The notes: generated by a model not told the origin, from the sequence alone. DNA of 64,000 bases from Methanomethylovorans sp041447285 (GCF_041447285.1 NZ_JBGMEB010000019.1:24377-88376); one strand, 5' to 3'. Positions 1 through 10,800 are shown, counted from the stretch's first letter. A program made the numbers and translations.

Positions 1-131
1 CCTATTCTGAAATCATACGGGCTGTGGCCCCCCACGGCACCTATGGAATACACCTGCCTGCAATCTTCAGGTTTATAAAATTCTACCCTAAGTTTCTTCT
101 GGTGTTTTCCTGCAATGTTATCCGTGCTCAT
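1..131 (-). CDS. DUF3467-like small protein, 3' part cut off by window edge
   Basis: Only the first 43 or so codons are inside the window. The ATG at 131 has a strong ribosome binding site just upstream (AAAGGAGAT on the minus strand). The visible peptide begins MSTDNIAGKHQKK and runs through a VEFYKPEDCRQVY stretch to a GGHSPYDFRI stretch. This resembles the archaeal DUF3467 family, small proteins with a beta-strand-rich core and no established function. The call rests on recalled family character plus the good start signal. The C-terminal part cannot be judged. Confidence 0.5.
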   Translation of the reverse strand, partial: MSTDNIAGKHQKKLRVEFYKPEDCRQVYSIGAVGGHSPYDFRI

Positions 132-247
132 TTTTAGATCTCCTTTTACTGGCACGTATTGTGTTAACATCACTTAAATAAGTACTGGAAACACAGTATA
201 CTGTCAAGAACAAAAAAGATATTAAAGAATATACCTTGAATACGATC

Positions 248-697
248 ATGAAAATCTCACAAACATTCGGCCTCATTGCTATGGCAGCATTAATCATTAT
301 GCTTGTTGGAGGCGGCATAGTTACCTTCCAACAAATGTTAACGCATGAAAATAAGTACAATATAAATTCTTCACAAGCCCAGATAATTCTGCTTAACGAT
401 AGCAACATATCCATGTACTATAAGACTTTCTTCCATGTGCAGGACTGGAGAGTCAATAGAACTACCATTGCAAATGGAAGTATACACGATATGTACGGGA
501 AAACTGTAACACCGAAAGAAGACGTATGGAAAGTAGAGATTATGGAAAGAACCTGCGCATGCGCTGGCATAAAACCCATCTATGTGATAGAAGGTTATGT
601 ATCCACAGAAACCGGGGAAGTATTTAATGTATCAACGAAAAAAGTCTCAGAGACTTCATACAACGCTTCCACATGCGCATCTACGACATGCCACTAA
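248..697 (+). CDS. Membrane-anchored protein of unknown function upstream of a thioredoxin/CcdA fusion
   Basis: About 149 residues from the ATG at 248; a TTG at 236 is an alternative start. One N-terminal hydrophobic helix (about residues 8-28, ending in a GGG turn) precedes an extracytoplasmic domain with several Asn-X-Ser/Thr sites. There is a CAC pair in the middle and two cysteines near the C-terminus (STCASTTCH). I recognise no family. The stop lies about 10 bases before the likely start of the downstream redox gene, so the two are probably co-transcribed, and this protein may be its partner or substrate. No clear ribosome binding site is visible. Confidence 0.6.
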   Translation: MKISQTFGLIAMAALIIMLVGGGIVTFQQMLTHENKYNINSSQAQIILLNDSNISMYYKTFFHVQDWRVNRTTIANGSIHDMYGKTVTPKEDVWKVEIMERTCACAGIKPIYVIEGYVSTETGEVFNVSTKKVSETSYNASTCASTTCH

Positions 698-707
698 ACG
701 GGCATTT

Positions 708-1775
708 GTGATAACGTGTAGCCTCCTGTTATTAATATTAGTTGTGAATGTAGGTGCTTGCGCTCTAAATACTACATCTGCTATTGCAGTTGACTATTTT
801 TATGAAGAAGGCTGTCTGAAATGCCAGCAGGCATCGCCTGTAATAGAAAATGTAACAACTGCATATGGGAGTAATCTCACCTCTTACGAGATCATTTCTT
901 CCTATGATCTTGCCAGGGGATATGGCGTATCTGTAGTTCCTGCGGTGGTAGTGGATAGAAAAAAAGTGATTACGTATAAAGATTATCAGGGAAATACCAC
1001 AATTTTGAAAGAGCTGCTCAGCAATGCTATTGTTTCTGCATCTGATAAAAATGTTACTACTAATATCTCAGAAGGCAAGGGCAGTGAAACCGTGAAATTT
1101 TCACCCTGTATAGTATTCATCGCAGGCCTGCTTGCAGGTTTTAATCCCTGCATTCTTGCAGTTATGGCTTTTCTGGCAACACTCATACTCGCATCCAGTG
1201 GAAAAAGAAAAGATATATTAAAAATGGTTGTGGGCTTTTGCATCGGCATTTTTGTAGTATATATGACAGTGGGTCTGAGCATCCTGGGAACAGTACACAT
1301 ACTGCCTTCCCTTCAAATCGCGATCACAACAGCAATGGTCGTTCTCATTTTCATACTGGGCGTCTGGCATATTTATGATGCATATCATCTACGGAAGTAT
1401 TCCAGATCAACTTTCCATACCCCAAAAGCCATGATCGAGCTGCTCGAAAAAACATCAAAGAACAATATTCTGCTATTGTCCTGTGTTTCTGGAGGACTCT
1501 TCTCCCTTGTAAAAGCACCCTGTGTAGGAGCTATATATTTTTCCATTCTTGATATGCTGGCAGGCAGAACGGATCTTGCTCGTGGAGCTTTCTACCTTGC
1601 AGTATATAATTTAGGCGTGATTTTTCCGATCATCATTCTGGGAATTTTACTTGGATTTGGAATGAAACCGCAGACCATCACAAAACTCAAGGAGAGCAAG
1701 CGTGTGGAGATCAGGCTTTTCACAGGAATTATACTAATATTCCTTGCTCTGCTGCTGCATCTGCATATAATCTAA
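708..1775 (+). CDS. Thioredoxin-like domain fused to CcdA/DsbD-type membrane protein
   Basis: The reading frame is open from 597, but the GTG at 708 directly follows the upstream stop and gives a clean signal-like helix (ITCSLLLLILVV). Next comes a thioredoxin-like domain with a CLKC redox pair (DYFYEEGCLKCQQ) and a cis-Pro-like VVPAVVV stretch. The rest is a six-helix CcdA/DsbD membrane domain carrying the paired cysteines in GFNPC and KAPCVG. Proteins of this family move electrons from cytoplasmic thioredoxin across the membrane to extracytoplasmic thiols. Having the thioredoxin at the N-terminus suggests a self-contained reductant exporter. Start choice is the main uncertainty. Confidence 0.8.
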   Translation: MITCSLLLLILVVNVGACALNTTSAIAVDYFYEEGCLKCQQASPVIENVTTAYGSNLTSYEIISSYDLARGYGVSVVPAVVVDRKKVITYKDYQGNTTILKELLSNAIVSASDKNVTTNISEGKGSETVKFSPCIVFIAGLLAGFNPCILAVMAFLATLILASSGKRKDILKMVVGFCIGIFVVYMTVGLSILGTVHILPSLQIAITTAMVVLIFILGVWHIYDAYHLRKYSRSTFHTPKAMIELLEKTSKNNILLLSCVSGGLFSLVKAPCVGAIYFSILDMLAGRTDLARGAFYLAVYNLGVIFPIIILGILLGFGMKPQTITKLKESKRVEIRLFTGIILIFLALLLHLHII

Positions 1776-1781
1776 GCGAGG

Positions 1782-4259
1782 TTATCCCTCAACCTGCTGC
1801 TTCATTTCCCTGGCAGCACGTACTATATCTTTTTTAGAATAGACCTTTGCTACCTTTTCAACGGCATCGAGATTGCGTACTACGTTGTCAAGATAACCCA
1901 ATACATCACCAGGATAAGCAGTCACACCGTACATGTCCTCAATTTTATGTACAATGCCTGCAGGATCATAACCTTCCATACGGATCTCCACGATCTTTGC
2001 AGAAAAACGGCGCTCTGCACATCCACAATATGGGGAATCCTTGCATTTGCAGGTAAGGAAAGCCGCTGCAAATTCAAAGAGCTGATCCTGTATGTTCTGG
2101 TCAAGCTGAGAAATATTATCTCCCTCGAATATTATATCAAGGGAAGCACCCTGGAATACACGGGAAGGCACATTGATGTCCAGAGCTGTGGAGATCTGGG
2201 CTGCATATTTGAAGTAAACAGCATCAAAGAACTCCAGATTAGTAATGATCTCAAGCGGATGCTTCCCTTTAAGTACCGCATCCCGTATAAGAAAAGCTGA
2301 CGACACTGAAAGGAAATGGCCGGCTGCTATCTGTCCAAAAGGTGTGAGGGAAATAGTATTCTCTCTTTTTTCAAGGAATTTATAATGTATCAGCCGATTG
2401 AGAAGCTTTGTGAGTTCAAATGTACCCAGCATACGCTTATGGATCGCTGAAAGATCCGCTTTGGAAGATGTCACAGCTGCTGATGCCAGTATCTCTTCCA
2501 TCTGTTGATCCTCGCCATAATCAAAGGAAGATGGCAGCATATTACCCTTAAGTAATCTTATGGCAACAGCATCTTCTGTTTCTGTCTGCTCGCTGGAATA
2601 GCGCTTATTTGGTGTTGCCAGCAGCACTACAACACCCCTGTCATGATAATCCGGACGTCCGGCACGTCCCAGCATCTGCATGAAACCTTGCATATTGAGC
2701 CACTCGATACCCATGGCAAGGGATTCGAATATTACCTGTGATGCCGGGAAATCCACTCCTGCTGCAAGGGCGGCAGTTGTTACTACCACTGGTAACTTTC
2801 CTTTCAGGAAACGCTCTTCCACGGATTTTCTCACAGATTGTGTAAGACCTGCATGGTAAGGTGCAGAGACCATTGGCAATGCTTCTGATATGCTGTGGCA
2901 ATTGCGTCTGGAATTGGTAAAAATAATTGTCTGACCTTTATGCCCTTTTGTGGACGTTCTGGAAAATTCCTCCCTTACCAGCCGGGTCATAAGCTTCAGC
3001 TTGTCATGTTCCTCACAGAAAATGAGATGACGTTCAATGGGAACAGGCCGATATTCATACTCCACCAATGTCGCATCCAGCTTTTGAGCCAGAGCAAGCG
3101 GCTCGGCTACTGTGGCAGAAAGGTATATGAATTGGGCAGCAGGAGCAATATATTTCAACCGTCCAATTACACCGTCTACCCTATGGCCACGTTCACTATC
3201 TTCTAATGTGTGTACCTCATCTATGACCACAGTACCGATCTTACCCAGCAGGTCAGCATCTCCGGACCTGAGGATGAAATCAAGGCCTTCGTAAGTTCCG
3301 ACAATAATGTCAGAATCCAGCGTCCTGCGCATCTTGAGCGTAGATGACGTACGAATACGGGCACTGCCTATACGTATAGAAGTTGTAAGACCCAATAATC
3401 CGTACTTATCAGTAAACTGATCATACTTCTGGTTTGCAAGGGCCACCAGAGGTACCAGATACAACATCTTCCCTTTTTTTCGTAATATGTTCTCTATACC
3501 TGCAAGCTCCCCAATCAATGTTTTACCGGTAGCCGTTACTGAAGTAACAAGCTGATGTTTTCCTTTGAAAAGGCCTAGATCCACTGAAATTGCCTGTACA
3601 GGAAGTAATTCCTCTGATTTTTTCAACAATATATCTTTAAAGTTTTTTGATATTGGAAGATCTGCTATCTTCATGGTCCTGGCGTCAATGGAAGCCTGTA
3701 CCGTATCGAATCTGGTAAGTTCCTGATCAAGGCCTTGCGGATCAAGTGAACCTACCGTTCTGTCAAAATCCCTTGTTTGTAAAAGCATCTCTTCAATGCG
3801 CTGTTTTGCTTCCTCGCTATAATGGGAATAAGGTGCATTGAGGACTCTGGAAAGTTCTTCTTTGGCGCATTCCTCACAAATCTTCTGTGAATGATATTGT
3901 ATCGACCTTCTGTTCAGGAAATTAAATCTGCGTTTTAGCATGCAAAAACGACAGACATTAACAAACTCCGCTTCCAGCTGGAAACCTTTTAACATATCTA
4001 AGAAAACGGCAGCAGAGATATCATTACCACCTTTTGCGATCATGATACGATCGGCCATACGTAACAGATCTACAAAATCTGCAGGTGTCATGTATTCTTC
4101 CTTTCCATCCCTGAGCACCCTGAACTTATGGGGCCTCGGACCTGCAGGAGTTTTAGTCAGGATCAATTCCCCGGTAAAAAGAGGTAATTTTTTGCCTCCT
4201 TTAATGACAAATACAAATAATTTAGTGTTTTCGGGATTTATAAGGAGCCATAAAGTCAT
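1782..4259 (-). CDS. Archaeal superfamily 2 DEAD/DEAH-type helicase with N-terminal zinc-binding domain
   Basis: About 825 residues from the ATG at 4259 (MTLWLLINPENTK); the frame is open to 4337, but the extra N-terminal residues look unlike protein. The N-terminal third has a two-CxxC module (VCRFC and ICEEC). The helicase core follows: TATGKT Walker A-like, DEVHTL motif II, LSAT motif III, TNSRRN in the second RecA domain, AAGVDFP, and GRAGRP motif VI. This layout matches an archaeal helicase group related to Hel308/Ski2, often with an N-terminal DUF5814 region. It probably remodels DNA or RNA in the cytoplasm. It is divergent from the RecA-like gene at 4409. Confidence 0.85.
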   Translation of the reverse strand: MTLWLLINPENTKLFVFVIKGGKKLPLFTGELILTKTPAGPRPHKFRVLRDGKEEYMTPADFVDLLRMADRIMIAKGGNDISAAVFLDMLKGFQLEAEFVNVCRFCMLKRRFNFLNRRSIQYHSQKICEECAKEELSRVLNAPYSHYSEEAKQRIEEMLLQTRDFDRTVGSLDPQGLDQELTRFDTVQASIDARTMKIADLPISKNFKDILLKKSEELLPVQAISVDLGLFKGKHQLVTSVTATGKTLIGELAGIENILRKKGKMLYLVPLVALANQKYDQFTDKYGLLGLTTSIRIGSARIRTSSTLKMRRTLDSDIIVGTYEGLDFILRSGDADLLGKIGTVVIDEVHTLEDSERGHRVDGVIGRLKYIAPAAQFIYLSATVAEPLALAQKLDATLVEYEYRPVPIERHLIFCEEHDKLKLMTRLVREEFSRTSTKGHKGQTIIFTNSRRNCHSISEALPMVSAPYHAGLTQSVRKSVEERFLKGKLPVVVTTAALAAGVDFPASQVIFESLAMGIEWLNMQGFMQMLGRAGRPDYHDRGVVVLLATPNKRYSSEQTETEDAVAIRLLKGNMLPSSFDYGEDQQMEEILASAAVTSSKADLSAIHKRMLGTFELTKLLNRLIHYKFLEKRENTISLTPFGQIAAGHFLSVSSAFLIRDAVLKGKHPLEIITNLEFFDAVYFKYAAQISTALDINVPSRVFQGASLDIIFEGDNISQLDQNIQDQLFEFAAAFLTCKCKDSPYCGCAERRFSAKIVEIRMEGYDPAGIVHKIEDMYGVTAYPGDVLGYLDNVVRNLDAVEKVAKVYSKKDIVRAAREMKQQVEG

Positions 4260-4408
4260 TATCCAGCTGAATTGGAGAGAAGGTATAAGTAATGTATGCT
4301 TGATCTTGATTGGCCGGAAAAGGTTAAATATATTCATAATAAACTATAGTGATTAAAAATATACTTTAATAGTATAGAGGGATATTCCGGATAGAGGAGG
4401 AAAATAGC

Positions 4409-5263
4409 ATGTTAGGGACTTCGAAGTCTGCAGAAATGCAGCAAAACATTACTGAAGAAGATGCATCTAATACCTACAAAGATGCCCACAGTCTCTATGA
4501 TACAATCCGGGAAAGCATACCTCAAGGAAATAAATCAGTTGCTGAGAATATTACAACTCCCAGCATATCAAACACAGGTATTTCAGTTCTGGACAGGAGC
4601 ATAGGAGGAGGTCTTCCTTGTGGTTCAATGATCTATGTTGCAGCCGACCCTTCCGGCATGGCTGAGATCTTCCTATACCAATTCACACAATCAAGAAAGA
4701 CATATTATTTCACTACTGGCCGCAGGCCTAAATATGTACTCAGGGACATACTTAACCTTAACTTTGATATAAGGAATATAATTTTTATCGACGTTTATAG
4801 CGAGTATTACCTTACGCCTTCAGGCGAAATGGTAGACAATGTAGGAAATGACTATGCAGATACTAAGCTGCTTGAGTTCGTGGAATATAACCTGAAAAAC
4901 ATCAGGAATGAGGCTCAGGAAGGAGATATTAACCTTGTTTTTGACAATTTCTCATTCTTCATGAACCTGAATGTGAACCCAGGACTGCTTAGAAGAATGA
5001 TGAACCTCATATACGAAGTAACAAAGGAAACAAGTGCACTTACATACCTCTATGGATTACAAGGAAGCCATCCAGAAAACATAGAAAATGAGATCCTTAA
5101 TTCTGCAGATGTGATTTTTGAGATCTCTCTGGATAGAGGAGCCGATAAGCTGGTTAACAAGCTTGCTATCCCTAAGATGAGAGGCATGCTGCCAACTCCT
5201 GAGGTCATCAAGTTCAAGATCTGCGATGGGGTTCAGATTGACACATCCAAAGATATTGCATGA
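4409..5263 (+). CDS. RecA/KaiC/RadA-superfamily protein with degraded P-loop
   Basis: 284 residues with a strong ribosome binding site (GAGGAGG) nine bases before the ATG. The fold marker GISVLDRSIGGGLPCGSMIYV is the entry of a KaiC/RadB-type ATPase domain. The Walker A segment, however, reads AADPSGMAE and lacks the GKT lysine. The Walker B-like strand is LVFDNFSF. Archaea often carry such KaiC/GvpD-like proteins as signalling or regulatory modules; here nucleotide hydrolysis looks unlikely. It stands alone between a divergent helicase gene and a convergent phosphorylase gene, so context gives no pathway. Confidence 0.7.
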   Translation: MLGTSKSAEMQQNITEEDASNTYKDAHSLYDTIRESIPQGNKSVAENITTPSISNTGISVLDRSIGGGLPCGSMIYVAADPSGMAEIFLYQFTQSRKTYYFTTGRRPKYVLRDILNLNFDIRNIIFIDVYSEYYLTPSGEMVDNVGNDYADTKLLEFVEYNLKNIRNEAQEGDINLVFDNFSFFMNLNVNPGLLRRMMNLIYEVTKETSALTYLYGLQGSHPENIENEILNSADVIFEISLDRGADKLVNKLAIPKMRGMLPTPEVIKFKICDGVQIDTSKDIA

Positions 5264-5273
5264 AAAAATAAGA

Positions 5274-6077
5274 TCAAAGAGTTCCATCCTCTATTGCATT
5301 GTTGCAGTGGCATTTTCTCTTTGAGGGCATACCCGATGCAATTGAACGCAACAATTCAAAAATGAACTCCTTTCTGGTAGCAAGTGTGTCCAGTACCTCA
5401 GTTGCTGTCGGTCTGGCACTTTCAATACCAGAGGCCATATTTGTTACAAGACATAAAGATGCATAACAGAGCTGCATCTCTTTGGCAAGTACTACCTCAG
5501 GTACACCGGTCATACCCACAACATCAGCGAAATTACTCAACATGCGTATCTCAGCTTTAGTCTCGAACCTGGGACCTTCAGTACAGGCATAAATCACATC
5601 ACCTGTCTCAACTCCTTTTTCTTTCAGAATGGACCTTATCAGCGACCGAAGCTGGGGACAATAGGGTTCTGACATATCTACATGTACAGTCTCATTTTCA
5701 AAAAAAGTAGAGGGACGCTTGGAAGTGAAGTCTATAAAATCATAAGGTAATACTATACTTCCGATGGTGTGCCCATGCATTGTACCCACCGAGTTGATAG
5801 ATATCACCCTTGAAATCCCTAATTGCTTTATTGCCATAATAAGGCCATGATAATTGATCTTGTGAGGTGGAACATGGCCGGTATCTCCTGCATGCCGTGG
5901 GATAAACAATATGTTACGGCTTTCCATTTTGACCACGGACGCCTCTATAACACCAAAGTCGGTTTTTACTGTGATCGAGGATTGGCCATCAAGATGAGAG
6001 AAACCCACACCACCTATGACAGCAAAGGAAAAATCTACATTAGTAATGCATTCTTGATCTGATGTATTTCTAGCCAT
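5274..6077 (-). CDS. Methylthioadenosine/methylthioinosine phosphorylase family protein
   Basis: 267 residues of the MTA/purine nucleoside phosphorylase class II family. Visible hallmarks are the N-terminal FAVIGGVGFS phosphate loop, the RHAGDTGHVPPH segment, NSVGTM, the purine-binding CTEGPRFETKAEIRM block, and VTNMASGI. The family splits 5'-methylthioadenosine or 5'-methylthioinosine with phosphate and feeds salvage of methylthioribose from SAM-derived waste. A GGAG ribosome binding site sits inside the end of the upstream DUF373 gene, five bases away, so the two form one transcription unit. Substrate (adenosine or inosine form) cannot be fixed from sequence alone. Confidence 0.85.
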   Translation of the reverse strand: MARNTSDQECITNVDFSFAVIGGVGFSHLDGQSSITVKTDFGVIEASVVKMESRNILFIPRHAGDTGHVPPHKINYHGLIMAIKQLGISRVISINSVGTMHGHTIGSIVLPYDFIDFTSKRPSTFFENETVHVDMSEPYCPQLRSLIRSILKEKGVETGDVIYACTEGPRFETKAEIRMLSNFADVVGMTGVPEVVLAKEMQLCYASLCLVTNMASGIESARPTATEVLDTLATRKEFIFELLRSIASGMPSKRKCHCNNAIEDGTL

Positions 6078-6082
6078 GGTAT

Positions 6083-7168
6083 TTACTCCTTGGATGGCTT
6101 GATAGCTATCCTGATACCTGCAAGAGCTATAATGATAGCCAAGACTATGGAATAAATGAAGTACTGAAGTCCTGTAACAATTGAAAGCTGAGCGCCTTCA
6201 ATAGCAGGGTTGAATGCAAGTATGTACGTAGTTGCTCCCCAGAATAGCAGCCCTATGGAAAAGGCATAGAACGAAGAGGATATAAGCTTCAGACTAAACT
6301 GCCCATGCAAGTATTTATCCATCATACGACCGAAATTGATAATGATCACAGCTAATACCAGCCACCATATGGAACTATGTATGAACACAGTAGTCAGCGG
6401 AACCAAACCATGGTACCATATTCCACCATGAGTGTAATACTGCCATAAGCGTACGAATCCTTGCACGAAAGCAACAAAAACAATTAATAAAGCTGCAGTA
6501 TGAGTTACAGCAATTAATCTGCCTGTATGGAAAGCATCTTTGACTTTGTTCCATAAAACTGTGACAGTATCACCAAAGCCACGGTATAGCATATACAGGC
6601 CAACAGCGGCAAGAATACCGATTATAGCTCCTTCTGGATAATTCGCCAAAAGGAAGATAGAATATATGAGAGATGCAAGTCCAAGTGGTACAAAGAACGT
6701 CTGAGATATCTTAGGGTCATTAAAAGCATGCTTGAGCACATAATAAGTACTTTCAAGATTCTCACTCTGTATAATGACTATACGTTTAACAGAATTGATC
6801 TTTATCCGGGATTGGACTATAGGGAGAAGAGTTTCATCCTCTGCTCCATCTGAAATGAAAATAGCGTTAGAAGCATGATATTTTGCCAGGACTTCATCAA
6901 GCTGCTGAGAGATCTTCTGATCAGAGGTGATACCAACCTTCTTATCGCCAGCAAAAGTTACAAGCTCAGCTTCATGTCCCTTTGCGCGAAGTTCATCCAG
7001 TACTTTAACGCCGCCAAAGATGGTATTGGAATCCGAATCTTCAGGATCGGCTATGGACAAAGCAACAGCTGCTTTGATATTTTCTTCTCTTCCTATTATG
7101 GGACTTGATACCTTTGCCTTTTCACCCAGATCGTTGTCCCTGTCTATGCAAATGACCAGTGTATCCAT
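6083..7168 (-). CDS. DUF373 family membrane protein
   Basis: 361 residues. The N-terminal soluble half (about residues 1-150) starts MDTLVICIDRDNDLG and includes VAGDKKVG-like and FISDGAEDE segments typical of archaeal DUF373. The C-terminal half contains about six hydrophobic helices. The soluble part has the look of a nucleotide- or metal-binding Rossmann-like domain facing the cytoplasm. Function is unknown. It lies directly upstream of, and is probably co-transcribed with, the MTA phosphorylase family gene. Confidence 0.75.
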   Translation of the reverse strand: MDTLVICIDRDNDLGEKAKVSSPIIGREENIKAAVALSIADPEDSDSNTIFGGVKVLDELRAKGHEAELVTFAGDKKVGITSDQKISQQLDEVLAKYHASNAIFISDGAEDETLLPIVQSRIKINSVKRIVIIQSENLESTYYVLKHAFNDPKISQTFFVPLGLASLIYSIFLLANYPEGAIIGILAAVGLYMLYRGFGDTVTVLWNKVKDAFHTGRLIAVTHTAALLIVFVAFVQGFVRLWQYYTHGGIWYHGLVPLTTVFIHSSIWWLVLAVIIINFGRMMDKYLHGQFSLKLISSSFYAFSIGLLFWGATTYILAFNPAIEGAQLSIVTGLQYFIYSIVLAIIIALAGIRIAIKPSKE

Positions 7169-7243
7169 GAAACCTTATTCCTAATTGCTGAACAAAATAT
7201 AAATAAGTTCTCATGAAAATCGGCATCATGGAACAGTCTGTGT

Positions 7244-7879
7244 TCAAAAACAGATCCCTAACGAAGAAATAAGCCTACGGGCCCATTTTAATTTTTTCTT
7301 TTTGAACATGGATACTAACGGATCATCAAAAAAGAAACCTGCAAGACTAATAGTTCCTGCACCAAACTCATAGGCCACATGCACAGCCCGGTCTCCGTCA
7401 GTAAAACCGCCAAAATTGAAAACGTGTTCCAGTGGAGCAGCCTGTGTGGAGCCTATTATATTCTGCAAAAGCGGGACATACTTGAGAAGCCTACCCTTGT
7501 TGTCACCATGAGCGTGGACAACTACAAGAGAACCATGCTTTGAAGCTTCTATCTCACGCTCTACGTCCCCATCCAGATCTGTAACTATAACATCCGGTAT
7601 CCTGCCAGCATCCATTACAACAGCTGCTGCACCATCTGCTGCAATTACCACGTATCTTTCAAGGTCTAACCTATCAAGATCATCAGCAAGGGTAGGAGCA
7701 TTACCACAAACAAGAATTTCTTTACCGTATATTACTTTTTTTAGAGCATCAGGTCCTGGAGAATGTATTTTGTCCAGCATCTGTGAGAGAAGAAGAGCTG
7801 CTCGCTCATCTTCTTCCCTGCTGAAACCAAAGTCTTGTAATATTTCTCTGTATACAGGTTCCCAGACTGCGAAATCCAT
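7244..7879 (-). CDS. mptE: 6-hydroxymethyl-7,8-dihydropterin pyrophosphokinase, MptE type
   Basis: About 211 residues from the ATG at 7879 (MDFAVWEPVYREIL); the frame runs open upstream into ileS, but an AGGG site precedes this ATG and family proteins start near this sequence. Core motifs are VCGNAPTL, IAADGAA, PDVIVTDLDGD and HAHGDNKG, the signature of the archaeal DUF115/MptE family. MptE adds pyrophosphate to the hydroxymethyl-dihydropterin in tetrahydromethanopterin synthesis. That role fits mch elsewhere in this window. The gene starts 16 bases after the ileS stop, so the two are probably one operon. Confidence 0.85.
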   Translation of the reverse strand: MDFAVWEPVYREILQDFGFSREEDERAALLLSQMLDKIHSPGPDALKKVIYGKEILVCGNAPTLADDLDRLDLERYVVIAADGAAAVVMDAGRIPDVIVTDLDGDVEREIEASKHGSLVVVHAHGDNKGRLLKYVPLLQNIIGSTQAAPLEHVFNFGGFTDGDRAVHVAYEFGAGTISLAGFFFDDPLVSMFKKKKLKWARRLISSLGICF

Positions 7880-7895
7880 AGTTTTCCCTGCAAGC

Positions 7896-10800
7896 TCAGG
7901 TCCTTGATATGCCGATGTGCATTGATATTCCTTCCACATCCCAGTCCTTGACAAGGTCACCATGCACTTCCACATCAAAGCCTATAATCTGCACATCTGC
8001 ACGCACCTCACTGGCTATCATTTGTTCCAGATCGAGCACCAGGTCCACTACCCGTTCATCATCGATACAGATAATGGCCTTAATGTTCTCTTCCACAGCA
8101 AGGTCCATTTCCTTTCTCATATCCTGGACTCTGCGGATCACCTCTCTGGAATAGCCTTCTGCTTCAAGTTCCCTTGTAAGCTTAGCATCCACATATACGG
8201 TGCCTGCAGATGATAAAGCACTTGCAACCTGCTCTGGCAATGTTTGCTGGAAAAAGACCATATCACCAGTAATCATTACAACATTGCCGCCTGCAAGTTG
8301 TAATTCATAGCCTTCAGAGCAGTCCACTTTTTTCTTCAGTGCCAAGGCATCAACTTTGTTTAAGGCAGCTATGACCTTCCCAGCATCACCTTTAAAAACA
8401 GGCCCTATAGCACCAGGATTTGGTATTGCACTGAGCCCGAGTTTGTCCCAGGACCCACCAATTTCTGTTAGTACAATGTCCTTGGAATTGGTTTGATCCA
8501 TAAGCACCGCTTTCAGGTTCTTGACAGCCAAGACAGCAGTTTCATCGTGTGGAGTGACGACAATCCTTCCCACAGGCCATCTCAGCTTACGCCCGACCTT
8601 TTGGCGAGCATTGGAAGCTGCCTCCACAATAGAGCGTGCAAGCTTCATATGCTGCTCAAGATCCACATCTACGAGGGATTCATCTGGCATAGGCCAGTCG
8701 TTCATGTGCACTGACTCAAGTGAGTCTGGATATACATTGCGTACCAGGTTCTGATACATTTCCTCTGCGAGATGAGGCATGAACGGAGCTATTACCTTTG
8801 TAGTGGTAGTGAAAACCTCATACAAAACCCTGTATACAGCTATCTTGTCAGGATCATCAGCCTCGACCCATGTCCTTGGCCTTATGAGCTGGATATACCA
8901 GCGGGAAAGGTCCTCAAGGATAAAGTCAGCGATTGTTCTGATGGCCTTCTGGAGCATACATGTCTCCATAGCTGAATCCACCGCTTTTATAACGGACTGC
9001 ATCCGGGAAAGAATCCACCTGTCTTCACTGCGCATATGAGGCTTTACTGATTCAAGTGATATCTTTGACGGATCAAAGGCGTCAAGCGCCATATAGGGCA
9101 AGGGAAAACGATAGACATTCCAGAGGATGTTGACAGTCCTGTGCATATTGGCAATTTCATCATTACTGAACTTAAGGTCCTCCCACGGGGCACTGGATGC
9201 TAGCACATAAGCACGCAGGGTATCGGCACCGAACTTATCAATGACCTCGGAAGGCTGCACTACATTGCCCAGGCTCTTGGACATTTTCTTGCCTTCCACA
9301 TCAAGAGTGAATCCGTGCATCAACACGCTCTTATAAGGTGCCTTGCCAAAGGCCACCATACTGGCACCTAACTGTGAATAGAACCATCCTCTGGTCTGGT
9401 CATGGCCCTCGGTGATGAAATCTGCTGGCCACCATTTTTCAAGTTCTTCCTTTTTCTGAGGGAAATTCAAAGTAGCCCATGAAGCAACTGCCGAGTCGAA
9501 CCATACATCGAATACATCTTCCACGCGGCGCATCTTTCCGCCACATTCACATGTCAGGGTCACAGAATCCACATAGGGCCTGTGCAGCTCTATTCCTTCC
9601 TTCAGGCCTGACTTTTCGAGAAGTTCTTCCTTGGTACCAACGACATCGATCCGTTCACATTCGGTACAGCGCCAGACGGGAATAGGTATGCCCCAGTAAC
9701 GCTGCCTTGAGATACACCAGTCTCTGGCACCTTCTACCCAGTCCCTGAAACGGGCTGAACCTGCCCACTCGGGATACCAGGCAACTTTGTCTATTTCTGC
9801 GAGCATCTGTTCTTTTAATTCAGAGATCTTTAGGAACCACTGGCGAGTAGCAAGATAAATGATCGGTGTCTTACATCTCCAGCAGTGTCCATAGCGGTGA
9901 GAAATAGTACCTTCTGCAAGCAAAAGCCCTCTTGCCTTGAGGTTTTCCACAACAACCTTGTTAGCTTCTCTGATATGCATATCAGTATATTCACCGGCTT
10001 CTTCCGTGTACCTGCCATCTGATCCAACCGGACAGAAGATGGGAAGCCCGTGCTTTACGCCGACTTCAAAGTCATCCATACCATGTCCTGGGGCTATATG
10101 GACACAACCGGTGTTCTCTGCTGTTACAAAGTCTGCAAGATATATATTATGCTTAAAACGTGCCTGTTTTGGGATCTGGTCTGCAAGAGGATGCTCATAT
10201 GCCAGTGTCGTAAGATCCTCGCCCAGCATTGTATCCAGTATCTCAAAGTCAGCATACCTGCCTTTCTTGAGCACATCTTTGACAAGTGCTGAAGCCATGA
10301 TCAGGATCTCACTGTCACCGGCTGATGTAACTGCTTTTACTCTGGAATACTCGAATGAAGGATGTACTGCCACTGCGATGTTGGAGGGTATGGTCCACGG
10401 AGTAGTGGTCCAGATTACGATAGATGTATTAGGTTCGCCCTTTACCCTGAACTTCACATAGATGGAAGGATCGATGCGTTCCTCATATTCAACTTCAGAA
10501 TCCGCTATTGCGGTTTCACAACGTGGACACCAGTTGACCACCCGTTTTCCTTCTTCCAGCAGGTTCTTTTGCTGTGCCTGCTTCAGCGTCCACCAGGCAG
10601 CTTCGATATACTCATCCCGCAGTGTCATATACGGGTCTTTCCAGTTAAGCCATACCCCAAGAGAATAGAACTGGCGGGTCATATCATCTTTTTGCAGTAA
10701 GGCGAATTCCTTACATTTTTCGATGAAGTTGCCGACACCATACCTCTCAATATCCTTCTTGGAAGTAAAGCCAAGGACACCTTCCACTTTTACCTCTATA

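Noticed and set aside
9937..10461. 174-codon plus-strand frame inside ileS
   Set aside because: Antisense to the conserved synthetase body; low-complexity composition.
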